Positions 1 through 8,878 of a stretch of DNA of 38,272 nt are shown here, piece by piece. Where the stretch lies: contig CAITZM010000062.1 of NCBI GenBank assembly GCA_903896925.1, positions 1 to 38,272 of the forward strand, written 5' to 3'. Position 1 is the first letter of the stretch. Each line of letters begins with the position of its first letter. Under the pieces are notes generated by a model. The model was not told the origin of the DNA. It did no database searches and saw only the letters and a program-made list of their open reading frames with translations. The stretch comes from an uncultured Lentisphaerota bacterium (GTDB lineage Bacteria > Verrucomicrobiota > Kiritimatiellia > CAIQIC01). The translations under genes were made by a program, and so were the position numbers.

Positions 1-1
1 C

Positions 2-745
2 GAGGATATTCTCGGCGCCGCCGAGGCCGGAAAACTCGGCGCCCTGCTCAAGACCGCGCTGGCCGACACCGCGCACAATTTCTGGAACCTGATGCTCGAC
101 CTGGCCACCGAGAAAGGCCCGCAAGTCGTGCAGGCGATCCTTGGTAAAGACTCACGCCTGGCCAGCCTGCTCGGCGTGGACGATGCCGTCGCCAAGCAGA
201 AGATGAAGAGCGGGAAGGGCACGATCCACGACTACGAAAGTTTGGGATGGGGTGCTCAGGCTGACCTCTTGCACAAGTACAGCGACTCGAAAGGCGTTCC
301 CGCCTGGCTTGGGCATAATCAGATCGGCAACATGGTCTCTGGCGCCTTCTTTGGGTCGGCCACCGCCAAGGAACAGCAGCGCGTAATGCAGATGTACGCG
401 AGCGGGGATAACAGTGGTGAACCTCGGCCATCTATCGACGTCCGCTCCGACCTCGCGAACAAAGGACTGACTGGTCTGCGCGAGCGCCAGATGGCCTTGA
501 AGCTCTTCGGAGGCCCCGGCTACGAGGCCCCTGCGAACGCCTTGCAGAGCCCTGGCAACTACCTCGCAGCGCTGCGGCAGGCGGCCTCCAACACGAGCCG
601 GGAGATTGGTGATGACCCCGGCTCGCGCAAGGCCCAGGCCGACGAGATTTCCAAGGTGCTCGCCACGCTCGCCCCCTCTCTCGGCGACGCCGCCACCGAG
701 GCCACAAAGCTGGTTGACGCCCTCCGTTCCGGCGCGACTTTTTGA
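2..745 (+). CDS. C-terminal part of an unrecognised protein (5' end outside window)
   Basis: The frame is open from the window edge to a TGA at 743-745, giving about 247 residues with no start visible; an internal ATG at 92 is probably not the true start. The sequence is Ala/Gly/Lys-rich, predicted helical and soluble, with no signal peptide, membrane segment or catalytic motif that I recognise. The style (long, low-complexity helical C-terminus) is like large phage structural or polyvalent proteins, but that is only an impression. It lies just outside the left attachment repeat at 817 and points toward it, so it belongs either to the old chromosome or to an earlier element in the same tRNA site. 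High confidence that it is coding, none for function. Confidence 0.6.
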   Translation, partial: EDILGAAEAGKLGALLKTALADTAHNFWNLMLDLATEKGPQVVQAILGKDSRLASLLGVDDAVAKQKMKSGKGTIHDYESLGWGAQADLLHKYSDSKGVPAWLGHNQIGNMVSGAFFGSATAKEQQRVMQMYASGDNSGEPRPSIDVRSDLANKGLTGLRERQMALKLFGGPGYEAPANALQSPGNYLAALRQAASNTSREIGDDPGSRKAQADEISKVLATLAPSLGDAATEATKLVDALRSGATF

Positions 746-816
746 CCGTCGTGCTAAATCCTCGCATTCAAACTGCGAAAACCTCGCGCGTCACTACAAA
801 CAACACGGGTGTGTTG

Positions 817-885
817 GATGGTGGCGGGAGAGGGAATTGAACCCCCGACCCAGGGCTTATGAGTCCCTTGCTCTGCCAACTGAGC
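817..885 (-). repeat. attL: truncated 3' part of tRNA-Met
   Basis: These 69 bp match 15556-15624 exactly. They hold the 3'-CCA, the T arm, the anticodon arm (CAT) and part of the D arm of the tRNA. From 886 the sequence diverges, so the 5' acceptor strand is missing and no functional tRNA can be made here. It is best read as the displaced tRNA end left by integration of the element. Confidence 0.88.
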
Positions 886-996
886 CTTTGCGCTGTAGGG
901 CCTTGATGCCTTGCGGATAGCGCGATAATCGTCAAGGCGCTCTCATTGAGCGTCTGCCGCGTGTCTGCCGTGTTTGGCCCCCGGGAGACCAAGGCA

Positions 997-2127
997 GTGA
1001 AAACCAGGCAGATTGTTTTGAAAAGTGGACGACGCGCATGGCAGGTGGACTTAGGGCAGACAGCAGGGAAGCGTGTGCGCAGAGAGTTCTCCTCACGGAA
1101 TGAGGCGCTAAAATTCGCCAATGAAGCGCGGAAAGACTCTGCATCTATCGGAGTGCTTGCTCGCAACCTGTCCATGCGGGACCGTGCAGAAGCGGCCGAG
1201 GCACGAACCCTTCTTGGCACCGTTTCACTTATAGAGGTTGCTCGGTTCTACCTCTCTCACGCAATGCCAGGACAAGGCGTTAGCTTGGCCGAAGCAACAC
1301 GACAATATCTAAACAGCCCTACCCGCACAGGTATGCGGGCGAGTTCCCGTCAAGGTGCTCAGTGGCGGATTAACCGCTTAACCAAGGCACTGGGCCATCG
1401 CGCCGTATCGGAGATCACAATCGCCGATATGGGGGACTACCTTGCTCAGTGGCAAGGCTTCAATGGCCTCAACCATCGTAAGTATGCCGTCGCATTTTTC
1501 AATTTCACAGTGCGGCGCGGCTGGCGCAAGGACAACCCCGCCGCTGGTGTGCCCAAACCGATACTGACGCCGAAAACGCCAGCCATATTCGCGACCGATG
1601 AAGCTCAAGGGTTGCTGGATACCACCGTGCAAATTTATCCGCGCCTATTGCCCGCGCTGGCAATCGGACTATTTGCCGGTTTGCGGCAAGCAGAAATCGC
1701 CGAACTGGATTGGAGGCATGTCAATCTTGCCGAGCTGATTATCCGGGTGGACCCCGAAATCGCCAAGGCGCGGAGGGCTCGCATTGTCGATATTCTTCCC
1801 AACCTTGCAGCTTGGCTCAAGCCGTATGCCCAGCCCACAGGACGGATTGGAGTCCCGCGCTGTGTGTATCAGCGGCATCTCAAAAGGATATTGAGGGCAG
1901 CAAACATTACTCGCTGGCCGTCCAACGGGTTGCGGCATTCGTTCGCCAGCTACCACGTTGCCTGTTTCCAGGATGCGGGATGCACAGCGGCACAGCTAGG
2001 GCATGTCGGTAATGTGGCCATGCTTTATGACCACTACCGAGCTATCGTGCGTCGCGAAGATGCCGAACGCTATTGGGCCATTGCGCCGACCATAAATTGT
2101 CCCGTTACTTCGAGAGACTGCCGTTGA
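997..2127 (+). CDS. int: Tyrosine recombinase (phage-type integrase)
   Basis: Site-specific recombinase that would integrate and excise the element at tRNA-Met. The C-terminal catalytic domain shows the box I arginine in the AGLR motif, the box II arginine in NGLRHSFAS, the LGH histidine and a tyrosine nucleophile in the segment MLYDHY near the end. The usual box II HxxR histidine is replaced by asparagine. The central part is a SAM-like core-binding domain. I chose GTG at 997 (protein starts MKTRQIVLKSG); the frame is open to a TTG at 946, which would add 17 poorly protein-like residues. About 376 residues, normal for the family. It sits about 110 bp inside attL and reads away from it, as expected for a tRNA-targeted island. 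Confidence 0.87.
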   Translation: MKTRQIVLKSGRRAWQVDLGQTAGKRVRREFSSRNEALKFANEARKDSASIGVLARNLSMRDRAEAAEARTLLGTVSLIEVARFYLSHAMPGQGVSLAEATRQYLNSPTRTGMRASSRQGAQWRINRLTKALGHRAVSEITIADMGDYLAQWQGFNGLNHRKYAVAFFNFTVRRGWRKDNPAAGVPKPILTPKTPAIFATDEAQGLLDTTVQIYPRLLPALAIGLFAGLRQAEIAELDWRHVNLAELIIRVDPEIAKARRARIVDILPNLAAWLKPYAQPTGRIGVPRCVYQRHLKRILRAANITRWPSNGLRHSFASYHVACFQDAGCTAAQLGHVGNVAMLYDHYRAIVRREDAERYWAIAPTINCPVTSRDCR

Positions 2128-2185
2128 CATTGCCCGCCTTTCGCGGCAGTCTACGTTAAGAAAATATATTCATCAGGAGCAAAAC

Positions 2186-2791
2186 ATGAGTGCTCGTCGC
2201 GTTCTGCGTCGCATAGAGGAAGACCCGATTCGCCAAAAATATGAAGCGATGTTGGACCCAGCTTTTCTTGAAATCAGCACCGAAAGGCGCTTAGAATTGG
2301 ATAGCCAAGTACGTCTCCCCCCAACAGCGGCCGAGTTGGAAAGAGAAGATCGAGAATTTAATGAGGGGGTTGAGAGAATGCCCAAAGCACGACGCACAGC
2401 ATTTCTGGAGAATTGGCATGGGGCTAGCCCTGATAGCGATGCCCCAGCATTCCCAAAAGGGCCTCATAATGAGCTGGAAAGTAAGTATTTCGATTGGCGG
2501 ACCGACATTGAAGCTCATCTTGCCCGCGAGCACGCAACTAGACAATACCTACAGCAGGAAAAGCCCGCCCAAACTGGCAAACCAGTCTTAGCCGGCGCTG
2601 CGAAAGGCGGTAAAAAGCGTTCTGACGAATACGCTCCAAACCGTGCAGCTATTCGTGCGGAGTTTGAGGCATACTTGAGAAGAAATAAAACCGTTCAAAA
2701 CACTCTTAGTCCAACTGGGATGCGCTCCCGCCTTGCGAAAAAATATCACGTTTCTTCCAGATCCGTCCTCCGGTATACCAGCGATAAATAG
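2186..2791 (+). CDS. Hypothetical basic protein of the element
   Basis: A 201-residue charged protein with a good ribosome-binding site (AGGAG, 8 bases before ATG). The N-terminal two-thirds are helical and rich in Glu and Arg. The last 45 residues are basic and end in a pattern that could be a helix-turn-helix (SRLAKKYHVSSRSVLRY), so DNA binding is plausible. I do not recognise the family. It lies between the integrase and a small Xre regulator, the usual position of excision or control genes in such elements, but no function can be assigned. It is followed directly by a strong hairpin (2790-2820). Confidence 0.6.
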   Translation: MSARRVLRRIEEDPIRQKYEAMLDPAFLEISTERRLELDSQVRLPPTAAELEREDREFNEGVERMPKARRTAFLENWHGASPDSDAPAFPKGPHNELESKYFDWRTDIEAHLAREHATRQYLQQEKPAQTGKPVLAGAAKGGKKRSDEYAPNRAAIRAEFEAYLRRNKTVQNTLSPTGMRSRLAKKYHVSSRSVLRYTSDK

Positions 2792-2820
2792 TGGTGACAG
2801 CGCCCTCCACTGTCACCACT
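2790..2820 (+). terminator. Perfect 11-bp hairpin after the 2186-2791 gene
   Basis: AGTGGTGACAG (2790-2800) and CTGTCACCACT (2810-2820) form an 11-bp perfect stem with a 9-base loop, starting on the stop codon. No T-run follows directly, so it is not a textbook intrinsic terminator. A second weaker hairpin near 2844-2862 is followed by a run of eight T at 2871-2878, and the two together may end transcription. It could instead be an operator or a replication-related structure. Confidence 0.4.
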
Positions 2821-2918
2821 AATCATCGGATCGTTACTCGTGATGCTTGGCGTGTGCCAGGCAACGCGGGTTTTTTTTGCCCGCAGTGGTTCGCAACCGT
2901 TATGGAAAGGGGTTCGAC

Positions 2919-3107
2919 ATGAACCTGAGAATGCGCGCGGCCAGGGCGATGCTGGGATTGACCCAGCGGGAACTGGCGCTGAAGGTTGGAAAAGCGGAAA
3001 TCGAGATTTCTCGCTACGAAACTGGACGAGCTACGCCGAATGCGACAACCAAGCAGCGTATCGCAGAGGCTCTACGAAAACCTACGTTTGAGCTGTTTGA
3101 CCGATGA
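2919..3107 (+). CDS. Small Xre/Cro-type helix-turn-helix regulator
   Basis: A 62-residue protein that is almost entirely one HTH_3 domain: MRAARAMLGLTQRELA, then the recognition helix region ISRYETGRATPNATTKQRIAEAL. This is the typical Cro/CI-like fold. ATG at 2919 is chosen because the domain starts there; an upstream in-frame start at 2847 would add 24 residues of non-domain sequence. It is likely the element's local repressor or replication control protein. Its stop overlaps a possible ATG (3104, ATGA) of the next frame, so it is probably co-transcribed with the primase and helicase genes. Confidence 0.75.
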   Translation: MNLRMRAARAMLGLTQRELALKVGKAEIEISRYETGRATPNATTKQRIAEALRKPTFELFDR

Positions 3108-3121
3108 AAGGATGCCATATT

Positions 3122-4144
3122 ATGGACAATTTCGTTGAGATACCAATGTCGTCGATCGTGAGTGCTAATGGTTATGCACACCCGATGTCAAGCTTGGTCA
3201 GTATTTCCGCGTATTCGCGAGAGAGGAGAGATAGTTTACTGAAGCGATATAACAAAGCATTAGAAGCACTCCCCCCGGCTGGCGAGGGTAAAGGCTGCCA
3301 CACGGCGCTACTTTCAGTGGCTAATTACGGCCGGATTGCCAGGGTGACACCGGAGCAGGTATTTTCCGATTTATCACTTCATATTACAGGTTCACGGGAA
3401 GTTTCTGATTCAGAAATACACGCCGCCATAGACAAAGCATTCGCTCCTATTGCGCAATCCGTCATGCCGGCTATACGCCCGCAAATTAGGAGAGAATTCC
3501 TTGATGATCTGATCAGGAAAGGCCAAGGCACAAAACTTAAGGACATCGTAGATGCATCACCAGTCTGTCTTGATAACCGGGGTGCAGCACTCTTGATGCG
3601 GCATCTTTATGCCTCCGACGAACTGATATTTTGTGGCGAACGCCAAAGTCCTGGGGTGTTAGGAAGTACCATTCGCCGTGCACTAGATTGGTATGAAATC
3701 CTGTTGAAAAGATTGACCCTGCCGCCTCATATAATTCCAAACCCTTTGACTGGACTACAAGGTAGAACCAAAGACGGGAAACTGAGTTTGCGCGCAGATG
3801 CATGCGTAGCTAAATACCGATTTGCCGTTGTTGAATTCGACAACCTTTCGCGAGAGGAGCAATATGCATTTTGGGCCGCAGTTCCTTTGCCTATTGCTGC
3901 ATTAATTGATACGGGGGGTAAAAGCATCCATGGATGGATTCGTGTTGATGCCGCGAACGCAACCGCATGGGAACGTGATGTCGAAGTGGGGCTTTTCGAG
4001 GAAAGGCTAGTCCCGCTTGGAGTAGACAAAGCCTGTAAAAATGAAGCTCGACTTTCACGGTTACCTGATCATTTTCGCATAGAAACAGGCAAAACACAGA
4101 CGTTGATTTATCTTGCGCCCCCAGGAAAGGCTGTGATGTCATGA
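3122..4144 (+). CDS. Primase-like replication protein of the element
   Basis: A protein of about 340 residues. The C-terminal half has the pattern FAVVEFDNLSREEQYAFW, then ALIDTGGKSIHGWIRVDA, then ARLSRLPDHFR. This resembles the catalytic part of archaeo-eukaryotic-type primases fused to or paired with D5/DUF5906-like helicases in mobile elements: acidic residues, a GKS(I/V)H(G/A)W strand and a C-terminal RLP motif. The N-terminal half is unrecognised. ATG 3122 is preferred because AAAGGA lies 9 bases upstream; ATG 3104 overlaps the previous stop. The stop overlaps the start of the helicase gene (ATGA at 4141), so the two are translationally coupled and probably start replication of the excised element together. 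Confidence 0.6.
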   Translation: MDNFVEIPMSSIVSANGYAHPMSSLVSISAYSRERRDSLLKRYNKALEALPPAGEGKGCHTALLSVANYGRIARVTPEQVFSDLSLHITGSREVSDSEIHAAIDKAFAPIAQSVMPAIRPQIRREFLDDLIRKGQGTKLKDIVDASPVCLDNRGAALLMRHLYASDELIFCGERQSPGVLGSTIRRALDWYEILLKRLTLPPHIIPNPLTGLQGRTKDGKLSLRADACVAKYRFAVVEFDNLSREEQYAFWAAVPLPIAALIDTGGKSIHGWIRVDAANATAWERDVEVGLFEERLVPLGVDKACKNEARLSRLPDHFRIETGKTQTLIYLAPPGKAVMS

Positions 4145-5487
4145 GTTTTGAAGCATTTGATGTAGCTGCCGCAGAGGCTGGGCGTATCATTCAAGCCTAT
4201 TATGAGGCCCCAACCGGAAAATATTACCTCAAAAATGGACGCGGGGTGTGGCTTGCGCTGGCTGAAAAACAGCTCAGCCAGGAGCTGCGGAATTTTGGGT
4301 ATAGCATCAAACGTTCAGAGGGAGAGCCACTGTCAAAGGTTGAGAATTTCCTATGCACTACTCGAAATCAGTTCGATATCGCCTATGCAGGACCACTGGC
4401 CGGCTATCGCGAAGGGTTCTACGACGAGAACGGATCGCGCTTCCTCGTCACCGAAGGGCCGAAATTAATCACTCCTGCTCCGGGTGACTGGCCAATCTTG
4501 CGACAGTTTCTTGAGAACCTTCTACATGACCCGGACTACCGGCAACTAGACCATTTTTACGGTTGGATTAAGGTCGCAGTTGAAGCCTTGCAAAGTAACA
4601 CTCGCCGTTGTGGCCAGTGCCTGGGCTTGTGCGGCCCCAGTGATTGCGGGAAATCTGTCCTCCAGAATCTGATAACCAGCATACTGGGTGGTCGAGCAGG
4701 CAAACCATATCAGTATATGGCTGGACTAACGCAGTTCAACGCTGACCTATTTACCGGAGAACATCTAATGCTTGAGGATGAACAGGCATCTACGGATATT
4801 CGAACACGGCGAAATTTTGGAAGTAAAATCAAGGAGTTCACCGTCAATGAAACACAGCGACTTCATGCCAAAGGGAGGACGCCGGTAATGGTGCGACCGT
4901 TCTTCCGGCTATCTGTTTCCCTGAACGACGAAGCGGAAAACCTTATGGTTTTACCGCCCATCGACGAGAGCTTGAGAGATAAATTGATCTTACTTCAGGC
5001 GACTAAGAAACCGATGCCTATGCCTACCGTTACGAATGAGCAGCGCAAGGCATTCTGGGGAACATTGATCCGAGAGCTACCGGCGTTTTTGCATTGGTTG
5101 GCACTGTGGCAAATCCCTGAACAGTTGGTATCACCGCGGTTCGGGATCAAAGAGTTTCAGCATCCAAGGATTCTTGAGGAATTGAACGAGCTGTCTCCCG
5201 AAGCTAGGTTGTTATCGCTTATTGACACTTCACTGTTCAGTATGATGCCAGATATCATACCTTTTCGGCCTTGGATTGGGAATGCCGAGCAATTGACAGC
5301 CGATTTGTCGGGCGACACGTCACCTTGCAAGCTTGAGGCCCGGCGGCTACTTAGCTTCAACAACGCGTGCGGGATTTACCTCGGGCGCTTGGCAAAGAAG
5401 TATCCTCATCGCTTCGTCCCTAACCGCACTAGCATTCACCGCGGGTGGACCATCAACCCGCCGGCGGCGGAGGTGGCAGGAAAATGA
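4141..5487 (+). CDS. SF3/D5-type helicase, replication ATPase of the element
   Basis: A 448-residue protein with a Walker A motif GPSDCGKS (residues 165-172) and a Walker B motif LMLEDE (209-214). A conserved-looking SVSLNDE segment follows, where sensor residues sit in superfamily 3 helicases of the phage D5/DUF5906 type. The N-terminal 150 residues resemble the D5-N-like region that precedes the ATPase. The ATG overlaps the stop of the primase-like gene. Known members unwind DNA at the replication origin of plasmids, phages and satellites. With its partner it suggests the element can replicate after excision. The exact family is inferred from motifs only. Confidence 0.72.
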   Translation: MSFEAFDVAAAEAGRIIQAYYEAPTGKYYLKNGRGVWLALAEKQLSQELRNFGYSIKRSEGEPLSKVENFLCTTRNQFDIAYAGPLAGYREGFYDENGSRFLVTEGPKLITPAPGDWPILRQFLENLLHDPDYRQLDHFYGWIKVAVEALQSNTRRCGQCLGLCGPSDCGKSVLQNLITSILGGRAGKPYQYMAGLTQFNADLFTGEHLMLEDEQASTDIRTRRNFGSKIKEFTVNETQRLHAKGRTPVMVRPFFRLSVSLNDEAENLMVLPPIDESLRDKLILLQATKKPMPMPTVTNEQRKAFWGTLIRELPAFLHWLALWQIPEQLVSPRFGIKEFQHPRILEELNELSPEARLLSLIDTSLFSMMPDIIPFRPWIGNAEQLTADLSGDTSPCKLEARRLLSFNNACGIYLGRLAKKYPHRFVPNRTSIHRGWTINPPAAEVAGK

Positions 5488-5637
5488 CGCTATGACGAGG
5501 TATTTTCTATTTTTTTGAATATTTATAGAATAGGTAGGAGTAATAAACTGCCAAATACGCCGTCACCGCGTCATGATAAGGATGAGCAGTTTAACGAACC
5601 CAACGGCACCCCTGAGTCCGAGCCTCAGGGATGCCTG

Positions 5638-6084
5638 TCAGGCAGGGAGGCAGCCGTGAACACCCGATAACATCAAAGTGCGACCCTGTGCCCTTGATTC
5701 TTCCACCAACGGCCTCAGGAGCCTCTCCACGACCTTGAATTCAGATGCCAGGGCTTGGGCCAGCTTAAGAAGGTCGTCTGTGCTGGATGCGGTTGGGAGG
5801 GCCGCCTCGATACGGCTTGCGACGGCGTTACTCAGGTCCAGGTGTCGCATGATCGTTTGATACATGGTTACAAGGGCACCGGCACGGAATTTCTCATGGA
5901 AATCCGTCATCATGTCTGCCCGCAATTGCTGGCGGATGCCGGCCCATTTTTCATCAGTATGCCATCCATGGACCGTGCCATAAGGGATTTCGAGTTTCGC
6001 CGAAATATCGGACAAGGGACAGCCCTGCATATAGAGGTTAAGCGCCTCCTGTTTTAACACCGGGCTATAGAGCTTACTGGACAT
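5638..6084 (-). CDS. Putative terminase small subunit-like DNA-binding protein
   Basis: A 148-residue protein on the opposite strand to the replication genes. The N-terminus has a clear helix-turn-helix (ALNLYMQGCPLSDISAKL then IPYGTVHGW, with WAGIR after it). This arrangement is common at the start of phage small terminase subunits and IS/phage DNA-recognition proteins. The rest is helical and ends in a Cys-containing tail. Phage satellites often carry their own small terminase to redirect packaging, which would fit here, but a plain transcription regulator is equally possible. There is no clear ribosome-binding site. A perfect palindrome, ACATATATGT (6081-6090), overlaps the start codon and could be an autoregulatory site. 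Confidence 0.45.
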   Translation of the reverse strand: MSSKLYSPVLKQEALNLYMQGCPLSDISAKLEIPYGTVHGWHTDEKWAGIRQQLRADMMTDFHEKFRAGALVTMYQTIMRHLDLSNAVASRIEAALPTASSTDDLLKLAQALASEFKVVERLLRPLVEESRAQGRTLMLSGVHGCLPA

Positions 6085-6378
6085 ATATGTATATTAACCA
6101 ATAGCATGTGAATTTCAACCGTAATGGCTAATTTAGCTCGAAACATAAAGAGCAAAATGAATTTATGCCCCTGCCTTGCTTGGCGGGTGTGCCTCTTTTC
6201 CTCTGCATCTTGCCTCAGACGCCCAAGGAATCCTTTTGCTTTATCGCTCTGTGCCTACGGGACCATGACCCAGTGTCATCTGTAGGTTTACCGATTCAGA
6301 CTGACGTTTTACCGTCCCCGGTATTTGCCTTGCACAACCTTGAGGATCCCCGGAATATGGGCGCACTGTGCGCGAACT

Positions 6379-6428
6379 TGCGTATTTCGGCCAAAGTGAC
6401 CAGCGAATACGTTTATAACTTACCAAGG
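6379..6428 (+). repeat. Left terminal inverted repeat of the IS21 element
   Basis: 50 bp starting TGCGTATTTCGG and ending ACTTACCAAGG. It matches the reverse complement of 9077-9126 with a few mismatches and carries the repeated motifs typical of IS21 ends. The target duplication CGAACT lies just outside at 6373-6378. Confidence 0.85.
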
Positions 6429-6603
6429 TCGGAGCGCAGCGACGCTGGTGAGTTTGCTGATAGCTTAGTGCCGCCTTCCGGTCAAGGATTTGCTCTCTTC
6501 GCTTGCTCGGAGTCCCGCCCGGCGGGACGACGTGGTTTTCTGCCTGCTCATCTTTAATGTTCCCTCCAAGCTTAGCCTCGCCCACGCCCGGCGTGGGCGC
6601 TCT

Positions 6604-7335
6604 TCAGGTCGTTTTCTTCCTGCGCAGGGAGTCACCCTTGAGCTCGATACGGTGTGCGTGGTGCACCAGGCGGTCGAGGATCGCATCGGCCAGCGTGGGC
6701 AGTCCGATCAGCTCGTGCCAGCGGCTGACCGGGAACTGGCTGGTGATCACCGTGCTGCCGACACCGTGTCGATCGTCGAGGATTTCGAGCAGGTCCCGGT
6801 ATTGGGCCTCGGTGCCCTGCGCCAGACCCCAGTCGTCCACGATCAGCACACGAACCTTCGCCAGCTTGCCGATCAGCGCACTGAGGCTGCCGTCCGCCTG
6901 CGCGGTGGCGATGTCCCGGAACAACTTGGGCGCGTAGTAGTACAGGCTCCGGTAACCTTCGCGGCACGCCTTGTGCGCCAGCGCGCAGGCGATAAACGTC
7001 TTGCCCGTGCCGGTCGACCCTGTGATCAGGCAGTTCTGGTGATACTTGACCCAGTCACAGGTGCTGAGCTGGTCCAACAACGGCCGCTTGAGGCCGCGAC
7101 TATCCTTCCAGTCCAGATCTTCCAGACAGCCCTGCGCTTTGAACCTGGCTTGGACCAGCCGGGTGGTTAGCGCCTTGTTCTCCTTCCACAGCCACTGGCG
7201 TTCCACCAGCAGCGCGAACCGGTCATCGAACGACAGCTCGCGGCTGGCGCTCTGCTGGCTCTGTTCTTCATAGGCTTCGGCCATGCCGTGCAGTTGCAGG
7301 GCATAGAGTTTCTGACGGGTGGGTTCGGTGAGCAT
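6604..7335 (-). CDS. istB: IS21-family transposition helper ATPase IstB
   Basis: AAA+ ATPase that works with IstA during transposition by selecting and assembling target DNA. Walker A is GSTGTGKT (about residues 106-113) and Walker B is VLIVDDWGL. About 243 residues, a normal IstB length. ATG 7335 is chosen because AAAGGA lies 7 bases upstream; the frame is open to 7368 but that start would overlap the end of istA and has no binding site. It lies 10 bp after istA in the same orientation, the standard IS21 layout. Nothing suggests it is broken. Confidence 0.92.
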   Translation of the reverse strand: MLTEPTRQKLYALQLHGMAEAYEEQSQQSASRELSFDDRFALLVERQWLWKENKALTTRLVQARFKAQGCLEDLDWKDSRGLKRPLLDQLSTCDWVKYHQNCLITGSTGTGKTFIACALAHKACREGYRSLYYYAPKLFRDIATAQADGSLSALIGKLAKVRVLIVDDWGLAQGTEAQYRDLLEILDDRHGVGSTVITSQFPVSRWHELIGLPTLADAILDRLVHHAHRIELKGDSLRRKKTT

Positions 7336-7345
7336 CGTGTTCCTT

Positions 7346-8878
7346 TCAGTTGTAGTACTCCGCTCCACGCAGATTGGTGTGTTGCAGCGCCGGCGCCGGG
7401 GATACCAGCTCCGGCGCGGCGTGCTGATCCAGACCGGTAGCTAGGATCGACTGGATGCTGCGATACGTGCAGACGCTCCGCTCCAGCGCCCGTCGGCAGG
7501 CGGCCTCAAGCCGCTCACGACCGTAGCGGCGGCTTAATCGGATGATGCCGAGGCAGGCCCGATAGCCCATTTCGGGATGCGGCTTGTCCGCCATGAGTTG
7601 GGCCACGGCCTGCCCGCAGCACGCGCCGATGGTGCCCGCCCATGCGATCAGGCGGCTGGGCGTCCAGTCCAGGTGCTGTTGGTGCGCCTTGGGCCGATGG
7701 GCGTTGTCCGTGCTGAAGCCACCTTTCACGTGGCTGCGGGGATGCGCCGCCACCCGCTGGCCTCCCAGGAACAGCTCCACGGTCTTGTCCGTCAGGCGCA
7801 CCTCGACCTCCCGGTGCACCAGTTGATAGGGCACGCTGTACAGGTGCCAGTCGACCTGCACATGGTAATCGATGTTGACCTTGGCCTTGCGCCACGCCGC
7901 GGACTCGTAGGGCTGGATCGGCAGCGGCAACAACGCGGGCCGGTCCAGTTGCTCGAAGAGTTCCAGACGGGAACCCGCCATCTTTTGGAACGGCTGCCGG
8001 TTGACCTCCTCCAAGAGTTGCCGGATGGCCGCATTCAGTTCACCCAGGCTGAAGAACTTCCGATCACGCAGGGCGGCCAAAATGCGGCGCTCGACATGGA
8101 GCACCGCAGCTTCCACCTTGGCTTTGTCGGTAGGCTCCCGGGCCCGCGCGGGGATGACCACGGTGCCGTAGTGCGCGGCCAGTTCTTGGTAACCGGGGTT
8201 GAGGTCCGGCTCATACCGGCACGCCTTGAGCACGCCGGTCTTGGTGTTGTCGGGGACGAGGATCTTCGGCACCCCGCCGAAGTACGTGAAGGCGTTGACA
8301 TGCCCCGCGCTCCACGCCGTCTGCCGCATGGTGTCAAACGCCTCCGCGTAGGTGTAGCTGCTGGCGCCCAGCGTGCCCAAGAAGATATACGCCGGCCGAC
8401 TCAGGCCCGTGGCGGCATCCCACAGCGGCACCGTCTGCCCGGCCCAGTCCACGAACAGCTTCTCGCCGGCCTTGTAGGGCTGCCGCAGGTTGGGTTCCAG
8501 CTGCTGCCGCCAGCGCCGGTAGTAGTCACAGAACTGAGTGTACCCGTAACCGTCGGGATGGATGGCGCGGTATTCTTCCCACAGCAGCCGCAGGGTCACT
8601 CCGCGTCGGCTCAACTCCTGACGCAGTTGTTCCATCGGCGGCAAGGGGCGCGGTGCCGGCTTCGGTGCCGGTGCCAGCAGCGCCTCCAAGGCGGCTTCGG
8701 ATACCTCCGGCGGCAGCGGCCACCGTAAGCCTGCGGCCTCCGCCCGCCGCAGATACTCACCCACTGTCACGTGGGACACCTCACAACTCCGGCCGATCTG
8801 CCGGTGCGTCAGGCCCAACTCGTAACGTAATCGCAGGATCTCTTTCGCTTTGCGCATGGATAACGGTCTCCTGGCCAT
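7346..8878 (-). CDS. istA: IS21-family transposase IstA
   Basis: DDE transposase of 510 residues. The N-terminus has a helix-turn-helix (LTHRQIGRSCEVSHVTVGEYL) that binds the element's ends. The catalytic core shows FVDWAG (D144), LVPDNTKTG (D211) and TDKAKVEAAV (E257), the DDE triad in the expected spacing, followed by the basic C-terminal domain of the family. Full length and uninterrupted. It is followed by istB, and the two genes lie within the matched terminal repeats. Confidence 0.93.
   Translation of the reverse strand: MARRPLSMRKAKEILRLRYELGLTHRQIGRSCEVSHVTVGEYLRRAEAAGLRWPLPPEVSEAALEALLAPAPKPAPRPLPPMEQLRQELSRRGVTLRLLWEEYRAIHPDGYGYTQFCDYYRRWRQQLEPNLRQPYKAGEKLFVDWAGQTVPLWDAATGLSRPAYIFLGTLGASSYTYAEAFDTMRQTAWSAGHVNAFTYFGGVPKILVPDNTKTGVLKACRYEPDLNPGYQELAAHYGTVVIPARAREPTDKAKVEAAVLHVERRILAALRDRKFFSLGELNAAIRQLLEEVNRQPFQKMAGSRLELFEQLDRPALLPLPIQPYESAAWRKAKVNIDYHVQVDWHLYSVPYQLVHREVEVRLTDKTVELFLGGQRVAAHPRSHVKGGFSTDNAHRPKAHQQHLDWTPSRLIAWAGTIGACCGQAVAQLMADKPHPEMGYRACLGIIRLSRRYGRERLEAACRRALERSVCTYRSIQSILATGLDQHAAPELVSPAPALQHTNLRGAEYYN

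Noticed and set aside
817..885. A second functional tRNA-Met
   Set aside because: The 5' acceptor strand is missing from 886 on, so no acceptor stem can form.
946..996. Upstream TTG extension of the integrase
   Set aside because: The 17 extra residues come from sequence that looks non-coding, and the GTG at 997 gives a more usual start.
2790..2820. CRISPR repeat or part of an array
   Set aside because: Only one copy of the palindrome exists, with no spacers or cas genes anywhere in the window.
6165..6557. Open frame spanning the left IS end
   Set aside because: It crosses the insertion boundary and has no ribosome-binding site or recognisable domain.
6490..8728. Long plus-strand open frames opposite istA and istB (6490-7170 and 7577-8728)
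   Set aside because: They mirror the clearly coding transposase genes and show no domain sense.
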